The translations under genes were made by a program, and so were the position numbers. This document shows positions 1-6,370 of a stretch of 64,000 nt of DNA, piece by piece. Below the pieces are notes generated by a model, which was not told the origin of the DNA, did not search any database, and saw only the letters and a list, made by a program, of their open reading frames with translations. Source of the DNA: Arenibacter amylolyticus (lineage in GTDB: Bacteria; Bacteroidota; Bacteroidia; Flavobacteriales; Flavobacteriaceae). Every line of letters starts with the position of its first letter. Position 1 is the stretch's first letter. The stretch is taken from NCBI RefSeq assembly GCF_002150785.1, contig NZ_MTAZ01000002.1:55934-119933 (forward strand), in the 5' to 3' direction.

Positions 1-27
1 TTCTGCCTGCCTTGGGCAGGTAAACTC
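1..27. repeat. Tail of a palindromic intergenic repeat cut by the window edge
   Basis: These 27 bases are identical to 841-867, the right-hand end of another repeat copy. They contain the small perfect hairpin CCTGCC-ttg-GGCAGG. The rest of this copy presumably lies to the left of the window. Confidence 0.6.
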
Positions 28-40
28 CGAAATGGAGATT

Positions 41-136
41 GTAGGAGATTGAGCCTGTCGACCAAAGGTGGACGTAGTCGAAATCGAGTATAGTTGAGAG
101 CGTATTGTTTGTGGCTTCGACTCCGCTCAGCCACCG
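41..136. repeat. Palindromic intergenic repeat, copy A
   Basis: This ~95-bp element begins with GGAGATTGAGCCTGTCGACC and ends with GACTCCGCTCAGCCACCG. Its ends are imperfect inverted repeats: GGTGG followed by AGTCGAA on the left (67-82) answers TTCGACT followed by CCACC on the right (116-135), so the RNA or single strand could fold into a long stem. It lies directly upstream of the GIY-YIG gene. Confidence 0.75.
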
Positions 137-209
137 TCATGTGATCTCTTCCATTGAGTAGTTGATGTGGATATTATAGTTGCACAAGCTTAAGGTATAA
201 TAGGTTAGA

Positions 210-536
210 ATGAAAGGATTCCTGTATATATTGGAGTGTTCAGATGGTAGTTATTATACAGGTAGTACTATTGATGTGGAGCAACGGTTGAAGGAGCACA
301 ACAACGGTAGGGGAGCTAATCATACGAAAAAGCGATTACCAGTTCATTTACTATATGTAGAAGAGTATAAAAGTATTGGGAAAGCCTTCAGTAGGGAAAA
401 ACAAATTCAAGGTTGGAGTCGAGAAAAGAAGGAAGCGTTAATGAATGGGGAATTTGCCAAACTAAGTGGATTAGCAGAATGTAAAAATGAATCTCACTAT
501 ATCCACTATATTGACGTAGTTGTTGATAAAACATAA
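210..536 (+). CDS. Small GIY-YIG nuclease family protein
   Basis: A 108-residue protein of the single-domain GIY-YIG superfamily (UrvC-N/YhbQ-like). The GIY-like strand is FLYILECSDG (residues 4-13) and the YIG-like strand is YYTGST (15-20). These are followed by the helix VEQRLKEHNNG with the conserved Arg, and by a region with Lys/Arg residues and a Glu (FSREKQIQGW) typical of the fold. The expected role is metal-dependent cleavage of one DNA strand, but the substrate cannot be told from sequence. The gene stands alone and is enclosed by palindromic repeats: one copy upstream and three tandem copies downstream. The last ~20 residues (from LAECKNESHY) fall outside the catalytic domain and may be a tail acquired from the flanking repetitive DNA. 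The family assignment is firm. The link to the repeats is inference. Confidence 0.85.
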   Translation: MKGFLYILECSDGSYYTGSTIDVEQRLKEHNNGRGANHTKKRLPVHLLYVEEYKSIGKAFSREKQIQGWSREKKEALMNGEFAKLSGLAECKNESHYIHYIDVVVDKT

Positions 537-560
537 ATATATTTGCCTGATTAATTGAGG

Positions 561-656
561 TAGGAGATTGAGCTTGCCGACAGAAGGTGGGCGTAGTCGA
601 AATCGGGTATAGATGAGTGCGAGATGCTCGTTGCTTCGACTCCGCTCAGCCACCGG
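561..656. repeat. Palindromic intergenic repeat, copy B
   Basis: Second copy of the 95-bp element, starting at GGAGATTGAGCTTGCCGAC and ending at GACTCCGCTCAGCCACCG. It begins about 25 bp after the GIY-YIG stop codon. The middle differs from copy A (GAGATGCTCG in place of the GTATTG segment) while both inverted arms are kept. Confidence 0.75.
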
Positions 657-660
657 TATT

Positions 661-756
661 AGGGAGATTGAGCTTGCCGACAGAAGGTGGGCGAAATCGA
701 AATCGGGTAAAGTTAAGAGCGTATTGTTTGTGGCTTCGACTCCGCTCAGCCACCGG
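661..756. repeat. Palindromic intergenic repeat, copy C
   Basis: Third copy, head-to-tail with copy B after only a few bases (GGTATTA). The right arm is identical to copies A and B. The left arm has GCGAAATCGAA in place of GCGTAGTCGAA, a small erosion of the palindrome. Confidence 0.75.
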
Positions 757-760
757 TATT

Positions 761-880
761 AGGGAGATTGAGCCTGTCGACCAAAGGTGGACGTAGCCGA
801 AATCGAATATAGTTGATAGCGAATTGTTTTGTGGCTTCGATTCTGCCTGCCTTGGGCAGGTAAACTCTGCCACTGAGATG
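761..880. repeat. Palindromic intergenic repeat, copy D with variant right end
   Basis: Fourth copy, in tandem with copy C. The left two thirds match copy A. The right end is the variant that includes 841-867 (hairpin CCTGCC-ttg-GGCAGG), as at the window start. A 13-bp echo of the element's beginning (GGAGATTGAGCTT) follows at 884-896. The interval 537-959 between genes is filled almost entirely by copies B to D. Confidence 0.7.
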
Positions 881-959
881 GTTGGAGATTGAGCTTAACA
901 GCCGGAAGTAAAGGGCGCAAAATGGATAGAAAAGGAAATAGATAGATTAAAAAACAGTT

Positions 960-2132
960 ATGGAGAAGCGACATAAATTTGAAACGGAGGCAATAAGGAC
1001 CCAAACGGAAAGGAGTCAGTTTTTGGAGCATTCCACGCCCCTTTACCTAACTTCCAGTTTTGTATTTGAGGATGCAGAAGACATGAGGGCTTCCTTTGCA
1101 GAGGAAAAAGATCGGGATATATATTCTAGGTATGGAAATCCCAATTCCACCGAATTTATCAATAAAGTTTGTAAAATGGAAGGGGCAGATAGTGGCTTTG
1201 CATTTGCCTCTGGGATGTCGGCCGTATTCTCAACCTTCGCGGCCCTATTGAATAGTGGGGACCACATTATTTCATCGAGAAGTATTTTTGGATCTACCCA
1301 TAGCCTTTTTGATCAGTTTTTTCCCAAATGGAATATAGATCATAGCTATTTCCAAATTGATGAATTAGACAAAATTGAGGAGCTAATAACCCCGAATACA
1401 AAAATCCTATATGCCGAAACACCTACTAATCCGGGTGTAGATGTGTTAGATTTGGAAGTGTTGGGGCAAATTGCTAAAAAGCACAACCTAATTTTTATTA
1501 TCGATAACTGCTTCGCTTCTCCGTATTTACAGCAGCCAATAAAGTTTGGGGCCGACTTGGTAATTCATTCTGGTACCAAATTAATGGATGGCCAGGGTAG
1601 GGTCTTGGCCGGTATTACCGTAGGTAGGGCAGATCTAATTGATATCATCTATCGTTTTTCCAGAATAACGGGTCCGGCATTATCCCCCTTTAATGCCTGG
1701 GTGCTCTCCAAAAGTTTGGAAACCCTCTCCATAAGAGTAGACAAGCATTGCGAGAATGCCTTAAAGCTTGCCCAATTTCTGGAAGAACATCCCAAAGTGA
1801 ATTGGGTGAAGTATCCCTTTTTAAAATCGCACCCCCAATACGAAATTGCCAAAAAGCAAATGAAGGCCGGAGGGTGTGTGGTTGCCTTTGAGGTGGATGG
1901 TGGGGTAGAAGCCGGACGTAAGTTTTTTGACGCTATTAAAGTGCTTTCCCTTTCTGCTAATTTAGGGGATGCCAGAAGTATTGTTACTCACCCTGCCTCT
2001 ACCACCCACAGTAAACTGTCTACGGAAGGTAGATTGGCTACTGGGATTACAGACGGAATGGTGAGGGTTTCGGTTGGTTTGGAGCATATAGATGATATTA
2101 TTGCCGATATAGCGCAGGCCTTAGAAAGCTAA
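960..2132 (+). CDS. metZ: O-succinyl/O-acetylhomoserine sulfhydrylase (trans-sulfuration family)
   Basis: A 390-residue Cys/Met-metabolism PLP enzyme of aminotransferase fold type I. The Schiff-base lysine is K207 in HSGTKLMDGQGR. The DGQGR context is the form seen in MetZ-type sulfhydrylases rather than cystathionine gamma-synthase (MetB). Further family landmarks are SRYGNPNSTEF near residue 60, the substrate loop around AETPTNPG, and LSANLGDARSIVTHP towards the C-terminus. The likely reaction joins sulfide to an activated homoserine ester to give homocysteine, in the cytosol. The sulfate-reduction genes follow on the same strand and the methionine synthase genes come ~9 kb later, which fits that role. 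The ester specificity (acetyl or succinyl) cannot be read. Start ATG 960 directly follows the repeat array. Confidence 0.85.
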   Translation: MEKRHKFETEAIRTQTERSQFLEHSTPLYLTSSFVFEDAEDMRASFAEEKDRDIYSRYGNPNSTEFINKVCKMEGADSGFAFASGMSAVFSTFAALLNSGDHIISSRSIFGSTHSLFDQFFPKWNIDHSYFQIDELDKIEELITPNTKILYAETPTNPGVDVLDLEVLGQIAKKHNLIFIIDNCFASPYLQQPIKFGADLVIHSGTKLMDGQGRVLAGITVGRADLIDIIYRFSRITGPALSPFNAWVLSKSLETLSIRVDKHCENALKLAQFLEEHPKVNWVKYPFLKSHPQYEIAKKQMKAGGCVVAFEVDGGVEAGRKFFDAIKVLSLSANLGDARSIVTHPASTTHSKLSTEGRLATGITDGMVRVSVGLEHIDDIIADIAQALES

Positions 2133-2355
2133 TTGGTTCCCTAAAAATTGGGGAATGCAGTAGGGTGATAACCTAAGTATTTGGTTGTTTGTCGCTCCCA
2201 TGCAAGGTCTAGGATAGCGATTAGGTGGTTCCTTATTTTGTGGGAGTTCTGGGAGTGGATAACAAAAAGCCATAACTTGCCTAAGCCAGAGGTGTTAGCG
2301 TATTTGGCAGTTGTAGTCTTAAAAATAGGTGGTTTCCTCAATTTTTAATTTTGTG

Positions 2356-2363
2356 TATCTTCG
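2356..2363 (+). promoter_or_regulatory. Promoter -7 element of the Rrf2 regulator gene
   Basis: TATCTTCG is a one-mismatch version of the bacteroidete -7 box TAnnTTTG. It ends only four bases before ATG 2368, so the transcript would be leaderless or nearly so. No convincing TTG is seen at -33. Confidence 0.4.
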
Positions 2364-2367
2364 CTGC

Positions 2368-2778
2368 ATGCTATCCAAAAAAACTAAATACGGTCTAAAG
2401 GCCTTAACCTTTCTAGCGGCTCAGGAGGGGCGACAGCCAGTACAAATATCAGAGATTGCGAAACAAGAGAATATTTCGCGTAAATTTCTGGAGAGTATTC
2501 TGCTCACCTTAAGGAAGTCTGGTGTGCTTGGTTCTAAAAAAGGAAAGGGTGGTGGATATTATCTAATTAAAGATCCCAAGGATATTCCTATGACCCTTGT
2601 AATGCGGGTATTGGAGGGGCCTATTGCCATGGTGCCTTGTGTTAGCCTTAATTTTTATGAGAAATGTGCCGACTGCCCAGATGAGGCAAGTTGTTCCGTG
2701 CATATGCTAATGCTACAGGTGAGGGATAGTGCCCTGGAAGTATATAAGAATAATACCTTGGCCGATCTTGTGCCGTAA
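2368..2778 (+). CDS. Rrf2 family transcriptional regulator
   Basis: A 136-residue winged-helix regulator of the Rrf2/IscR/CymR family. It starts with the signature MLSKKTKYGLKALTFLA and has the recognition helix region ISRKFLESILLTLRKSGVLGS and the wing GKGGGYYL. Its C-terminal part holds cysteines in CVSLNFYEKCADCPDEASC, which could bind an Fe-S cluster or sense thiol state as in IscR-like members. I chose ATG 2368 over the upstream in-frame codon because the family begins at this methionine and a promoter-like box abuts it. It precedes the cys genes on the same strand, separated by a region with two 15-bp palindromes. Control of cysteine/sulfate genes is therefore the natural inference, not shown directly. 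Confidence 0.88.
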   Translation: MLSKKTKYGLKALTFLAAQEGRQPVQISEIAKQENISRKFLESILLTLRKSGVLGSKKGKGGGYYLIKDPKDIPMTLVMRVLEGPIAMVPCVSLNFYEKCADCPDEASCSVHMLMLQVRDSALEVYKNNTLADLVP

Positions 2779-2876
2779 AAATAAATCCCCTATACGTTAA
2801 TTTGTTGTGCTTCAATTGATTTAATCCCTTTCTAAAGGTGTCAAATCCACAATTTGCCTAGCTTATTTTTATTAAT

Positions 2877-2891
2877 CTACTAAAACTATAG
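2877..2891. promoter_or_regulatory. Candidate regulator operator 1 (CTAC-N7-ATAG)
   Basis: CTACTAAAACTATAG is a near-palindrome of the form CTAT-N7-ATAG. It lies 67 bp upstream of the likely cys promoter -7 box. The same core recurs at 2958 and 6300. The Rrf2 regulator encoded just upstream is the most economical candidate binder. Confidence 0.45.
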
Positions 2892-2943
2892 GGTAATTAG
2901 AAATCTTTTTTTGTAATTAGTATGTGCATTTGCAAAATAATTT

Positions 2944-2951
2944 TACTTTTG
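2944..2951 (+). promoter_or_regulatory. Promoter -7 box of the DUF2061-cysH-cysD-cysN operon
   Basis: TACTTTTG is a perfect match to the bacteroidete TAnnTTTG box. A clear TTG at the usual distance upstream is missing, which is compatible with a regulated promoter. Confidence 0.5.
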
Positions 2952-2957
2952 CTTACT

Positions 2958-2972
2958 CTATTAAGTCGATAG
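2958..2972. promoter_or_regulatory. Candidate regulator operator 2 (CTAT-N7-ATAG)
   Basis: CTATTAAGTCGATAG is a perfect CTAT-N7-ATAG palindrome placed over the expected transcription start of the cys operon, six bases after the -7 box. A protein bound here would block initiation. The match with operators 1 and 3 extends beyond the palindrome (TAA in the spacer, then GG and often AA). Confidence 0.55.
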
Positions 2973-2999
2973 GATAATAAGAAGTAATTGAATTTTCAC

Positions 3000-3263
3000 A
3001 TGATTGTTGATCAACTAGTAACCAATAATAAGTCCGATTCCCCAAGTTATAAGGAAGATAGGAAATCGGAAAACCCAAAGCGAAGCGTTGTGAAATCCAT
3101 CAGCTGGAGGTTTATAGGGACCTTGGATACGGTATTGATATCATGGGTTGTAACTGGCACGCTTACAGTTGCATTTTCCATTGGGGTAGTAGAATTGTTT
3201 ACGAAGATGATATTGTACTTTTTTCACGAAAGAATTTGGGATAGGATTCAATGGGGAAAGTAA
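3000..3263 (+). CDS. DUF2061 domain small membrane protein
   Basis: An 87-residue protein. The first ~35 residues are polar and charged. They are followed by the DUF2061 signature KSISWRFIGTLDTVLISW and a second hydrophobic stretch ending FFHERIWDRIQWGK, giving two likely transmembrane segments. No biochemical function is established for the family. It is the first gene after the candidate sulfur operators and sits 36 bp before cysH, so it should be co-transcribed with sulfate assimilation. A membrane role linked to sulfur metabolism, such as transport or redox partnering, is possible but speculative. A TTG at 2988 could extend it by four residues; I prefer ATG 3000. Confidence 0.8.
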   Translation: MIVDQLVTNNKSDSPSYKEDRKSENPKRSVVKSISWRFIGTLDTVLISWVVTGTLTVAFSIGVVELFTKMILYFFHERIWDRIQWGK

Positions 3264-3299
3264 CAGAGTGAAAAAAATAAGGATTAAAAACTAGAGGGT

Positions 3300-3923
3300 A
3301 TGGCATTTACAGAGGAGCAACTATACAATTTAAATCAGCAATTTAAAGGAATACCGCCGGCTGAGATTATTTCATGGGCTATACAATATGCAGAAAGGCC
3401 TGTGGTAACCACCAATTTTAGACCTTATGAGGTGGCTATTCTCAATGCAATTACGGAGGTAGACGCTAGTATCCCGGTTATCTGGTGCGATACAGGTTAT
3501 AACACGCCACAAACCTATAAGCATGCGGAGGAATTGATAGAGCGATTGGATTTGAATATTAAATTATATGTTCCTCGGCAAACATCGGCGCATAGAGATG
3601 CCGTAATGGGGATTCCGGGTATAGATGATCCTAGGCATGCGCTTTTTACAGAGCAAGTAAAGCTAGAGCCTTTTAAAAGAGCTATGAAAGAGCATAAGGC
3701 CGATGTATGGTTTACTAACCTAAGAAAAGGGCAGACCGCGCATAGAGATTCTTTGGATATTCTTAGTCTAAGCAAGGACGGGGTCTTAAAAGTAAGTCCC
3801 TTCTATCACTATAGCGATAGTCAGCTAGATACTTATTTGCAATCCAAGAATCTTCCCAATGAGCATAAATACTTCGATCCTACTAAGGTTTTGGAGCATA
3901 GGGAATGCGGATTGCATACATAA
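3300..3923 (+). CDS. cysH: Phosphoadenylyl-sulfate reductase
   Basis: A 207-residue PAPS/APS reductase-family protein with the adenine-nucleotide alpha-hydrolase fold. It shows the nucleotide loop TTNFRPYEVAIL (near residue 38), the strand VIWCDTGYNTPQTY, the substrate-binding stretch WFTNLRKGQTAHR and the C-terminal catalytic ECGLHT with Cys203. There is no paired-cysteine (CC...CxxC) motif for a [4Fe-4S] cluster, so by sequence it is the thioredoxin-dependent PAPS type and not an APS reductase. It makes sulfite in the cytosol. cysD follows with an overlap or short gap and cysN comes after that. No APS kinase is present in the window to supply PAPS. Confidence 0.9.
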   Translation: MAFTEEQLYNLNQQFKGIPPAEIISWAIQYAERPVVTTNFRPYEVAILNAITEVDASIPVIWCDTGYNTPQTYKHAEELIERLDLNIKLYVPRQTSAHRDAVMGIPGIDDPRHALFTEQVKLEPFKRAMKEHKADVWFTNLRKGQTAHRDSLDILSLSKDGVLKVSPFYHYSDSQLDTYLQSKNLPNEHKYFDPTKVLEHRECGLHT

Positions 3924-4948
3924 AAAACAAATTATTAACGATTGATGAATCCTTTGTTTTTAGGGTAAAATATCAAACAAACAATAGTATTTTGAGCACA
4001 ATAGAATCGGAAATAGACACAGTATTAAGCGTAGAGCACTCTGAGGTGCTAGGCGCTCTTAGAAACAACGACTTGGAAAATGAGGCAATCTACATTTTTA
4101 GGGAAGTGGCGGCACAGTTTGAAAGGCCGGTACTTCTTTTCTCCGGGGGGAAAGACTCCATCACGCTAGTAAGATTAGCGCAAAAGGCCTTTTTTCCTGC
4201 TAAGATCCCCTTTCCACTTTTGCATATAGATACCGGGCACAATTTTCCCGAAACTATTGCTTTTAGGGATAAGCTGGTAAAGGAACTTGGTGTGGAGTTA
4301 ATTGTTAGGAATGTTCAAGATTCCATAGATCAAGGAAAAGTGGTGGAAGAGTCTGGTAAGTATGCCAGTAGAAATACCTTGCAGACTACTACCTTATTGG
4401 ATGCCATCGAGGAATTCAAATTTGATGCCTGTATTGGCGGGGCCAGAAGGGACGAGGAAAAAGCACGAGCCAAAGAACGTGTGTTTTCGGTTCGTGACGA
4501 TTTTGGCCAATGGGACGAAAAGAACCAACGCCCAGAAGTTTTCGATATGCTGAACGGTCAAATAGAACTGGGCCAGAATGTTAGGGTATTCCCTATTAGT
4601 AACTGGACGGAGTTGGATGTGTGGAGCTATATCCAAAAGGAGAACATTGAAATTCCTTCCATCTACTTTGCCCATAAGCGAAAAATATTTCTGCGCGATG
4701 GCTTTATCTGGTCTGCCGAAGACGATGTAGTCTTTAGGGCCGAAGATGAGGTGGTAGAAGAAAGGATGGTCCGTTTTAGAACGGTGGGGGATATGAGCTG
4801 TACTGCAGCTGTACTCTCGGAGGCCGATACCATCGAAAAAGTGGTGGGCGAAATAAGGGAATCTAAGATTTCTGAAAGAGGAGCCCGTATAGATGATAAG
4901 CGTTCCGAGGCAGCCATGGAAAAGCGAAAACAGCAGGGATACTTTTAA
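3905..4948 (+). CDS. cysD: Sulfate adenylyltransferase subunit 2
   Basis: The catalytic ATP-pyrophosphatase subunit of ATP sulfurylase, which with CysN makes APS from sulfate and ATP. Family landmarks are EAIYIFREVAAQFERP, the PP-loop LLFSGGKDSITL, the strand LLHIDTGHNFPET, CIGGARRDEEKARAKER and a long conserved FDMLNGQIELGQNVRVFPIS. The open frame begins at ATG 3905, inside the end of cysH, but the first ~47 residues do not look like the family and would make the protein unusually long (347 against ~300). GTG 4046 gives a 300-residue protein beginning a few residues before the conserved block and may be the true start. The operon order cysH-cysD-cysN is clear. Confidence 0.9.
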   Translation: MRIAYIKNKLLTIDESFVFRVKYQTNNSILSTIESEIDTVLSVEHSEVLGALRNNDLENEAIYIFREVAAQFERPVLLFSGGKDSITLVRLAQKAFFPAKIPFPLLHIDTGHNFPETIAFRDKLVKELGVELIVRNVQDSIDQGKVVEESGKYASRNTLQTTTLLDAIEEFKFDACIGGARRDEEKARAKERVFSVRDDFGQWDEKNQRPEVFDMLNGQIELGQNVRVFPISNWTELDVWSYIQKENIEIPSIYFAHKRKIFLRDGFIWSAEDDVVFRAEDEVVEERMVRFRTVGDMSCTAAVLSEADTIEKVVGEIRESKISERGARIDDKRSEAAMEKRKQQGYF

Positions 4949-4954
4949 AACCTC

Positions 4955-5003
4955 ATTACTCACTACTTATACTCAATACTCACTACTTAATACTCACTAC
5001 TAT
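4955..5003. repeat. Short tandem repeat in the cysD-cysN gap
   Basis: The gap consists of repeated ACTCACTACTTA/ACTCAATACTCACTACT-type units, two of them near-perfect. This is low-complexity DNA between two co-transcribed genes and ends directly before the cysN ATG. No function is evident. Confidence 0.5.
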
Positions 5004-5006
5004 ATA

Positions 5007-6254
5007 ATGGAAGTACTAAAAATAGCAACAGCAGGAAGCGTAGATGATGGGAAAAGCACCCTCATTGGTCGCTTGTTGTACGATACAAAATCCCTTACCG
5101 ATGACAAGTTGGAAGCCATCGAAAAAACTAGTAAACAAAAAGGATACGATTACTTGGATTTCTCTTTGGTAACCGATGGTTTGGTTGCGGAAAGGGAGCA
5201 GGGAATTACCATAGATGTAGCACATATCTACTTTTCTACCCCTAATAAAAGTTATATCATCGCAGATACCCCTGGGCACGTGGAATATACCAGGAACATG
5301 GTTACTGGTGCTTCTACCTCACAGGCAGCCATTATTTTGATCGATGCCAGAAAAGGAGTGATAGAGCAAACCAATAGACACTTCTTTATCAATAACCTAC
5401 TTAGGATTAAAGATGTGATCGTGGCAGTGAATAAAATGGATTTGGTCGATTTTTCGGAGGCGCGTTACCAAGAGATCAAATCGGATTTTGAAGAACTGAT
5501 GGGAAAACGTGATTACCAGGATCAGAAGATTACCTTCATTCCAGTTAGCGCCCTAAAAGGGGATAATGTGGTAAATCGTTCCGAAAATATGACTTGGTAT
5601 AAAGGACAGACCTTGTTAGAGCATTTTGAAGCCTTGGACAAAGAGGATGTCTACAATGTGGGAACGCCTAGATTTCCTGTGCAATACGTAATTAGACCAA
5701 AGACAGAGGAGTTCCACGATTTTAGAGGGTTTGCAGGAAAGGTCTATGGAGGGGAATTGAGCGTAGGCGACGAAGTAGTAGTGCTGCCGTCTATGACCAA
5801 ATCTAGAATTAAGGAGATTTATTTCTATGACAAGAAATATCAAACGGCCACTAGAAGGTCTTCCGTAACCATCACCTTAGAGGATGAGGTGAATGTAAGT
5901 AGAGGGGATATGTTGGTGAAGGTAGGCGATTTGCCTACGGTGAATAAAGAGTTTACCGCTACTATTTCTTGGATGGATTCCCAAAATTTGAACTTGGGTA
6001 ATAAATATGTGCTTCAACACGGCGTTAACAAGGTATTGGCCAAAGTGGAAAACATCCATCACAAAATAGAACCAGATTATTCTGGCGTGGATGAGAGTGT
6101 TAATAGTTTAGCAATGAACGATATTGCTTTGGTAACCTTTAGGTTGAACAAGCCTATTTTTTACGATACGTTTAAGGAGCATCGGACCAATGGTTCCTTT
6201 ATCCTGATAGACAATCAGACCAATAATACGGCCGGAGTAGGATTTATTGAGTAA
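5007..6254 (+). CDS. cysN: Sulfate adenylyltransferase subunit 1 (GTPase)
   Basis: A 415-residue EF-Tu-like GTPase subunit of ATP sulfurylase; GTP hydrolysis drives APS synthesis by CysD. G1 is GSVDDGKST (residues 10-18), G3 is DTPGH (87-91) and G4 is NKMD (142-145). These are followed by two beta-barrel domains. The start at ATG 5007 (MEVLKIATAGSVDDG) is chosen because the upstream frame translates only the tandem repeat. The protein ends without a fused APS-kinase (CysC) domain. A 7-bp hairpin (CAACAAC-caa-GTTGTTG, 6273-6289) and the third candidate operator separate it from the sulfite reductase gene. Confidence 0.92.
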   Translation: MEVLKIATAGSVDDGKSTLIGRLLYDTKSLTDDKLEAIEKTSKQKGYDYLDFSLVTDGLVAEREQGITIDVAHIYFSTPNKSYIIADTPGHVEYTRNMVTGASTSQAAIILIDARKGVIEQTNRHFFINNLLRIKDVIVAVNKMDLVDFSEARYQEIKSDFEELMGKRDYQDQKITFIPVSALKGDNVVNRSENMTWYKGQTLLEHFEALDKEDVYNVGTPRFPVQYVIRPKTEEFHDFRGFAGKVYGGELSVGDEVVVLPSMTKSRIKEIYFYDKKYQTATRRSSVTITLEDEVNVSRGDMLVKVGDLPTVNKEFTATISWMDSQNLNLGNKYVLQHGVNKVLAKVENIHHKIEPDYSGVDESVNSLAMNDIALVTFRLNKPIFYDTFKEHRTNGSFILIDNQTNNTAGVGFIE

Positions 6255-6299
6255 AACTCCTTCCTAACTCCCCAACAACCAAGTTGTTGTCGCAATAAT

Positions 6300-6314
6300 C
6301 TATTAAGACTATAG
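6300..6314. promoter_or_regulatory. Candidate regulator operator 3 (CTAT-N7-ATAG)
   Basis: CTATTAAGACTATAG is a perfect CTAT-N7-ATAG palindrome 57 bp before the sulfite reductase ATG. Its flanks (TAAG in the spacer, GGACAA after it) match operator 2 closely. This suggests that the sulfite reductase genes belong to the same regulon as the cys operon. Confidence 0.5.
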
Positions 6315-6370
6315 GACAACTGTATTAATAAGAGTGAAGTTATTTTTTTTGAATAGATAAATTAAGGATC

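Noticed and set aside
41..880. Repeats considered as a CRISPR array
   Set aside because: Units are ~95 bp, palindromic and directly abutting or split by a gene, without unique spacers of constant length and without cas genes.
960..2132. Cystathionine gamma-synthase or beta-lyase as the identity of the first PLP gene
   Set aside because: The lysine context DGQGR and the neighbouring sulfate-reduction genes fit direct sulfhydrylation better. Not excluded by sequence alone.
2141..2341. 66-codon minus-strand frame in the gap between metZ and the Rrf2 gene
   Set aside because: It needs a TTG start, shows no family pattern and runs against the direction of both neighbours. No support beyond being open.
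4394..4963. 189-codon minus-strand frame opposite cysD
   Set aside because: It lies wholly opposite a well-conserved CysD and has no recognisable domain or promoter.
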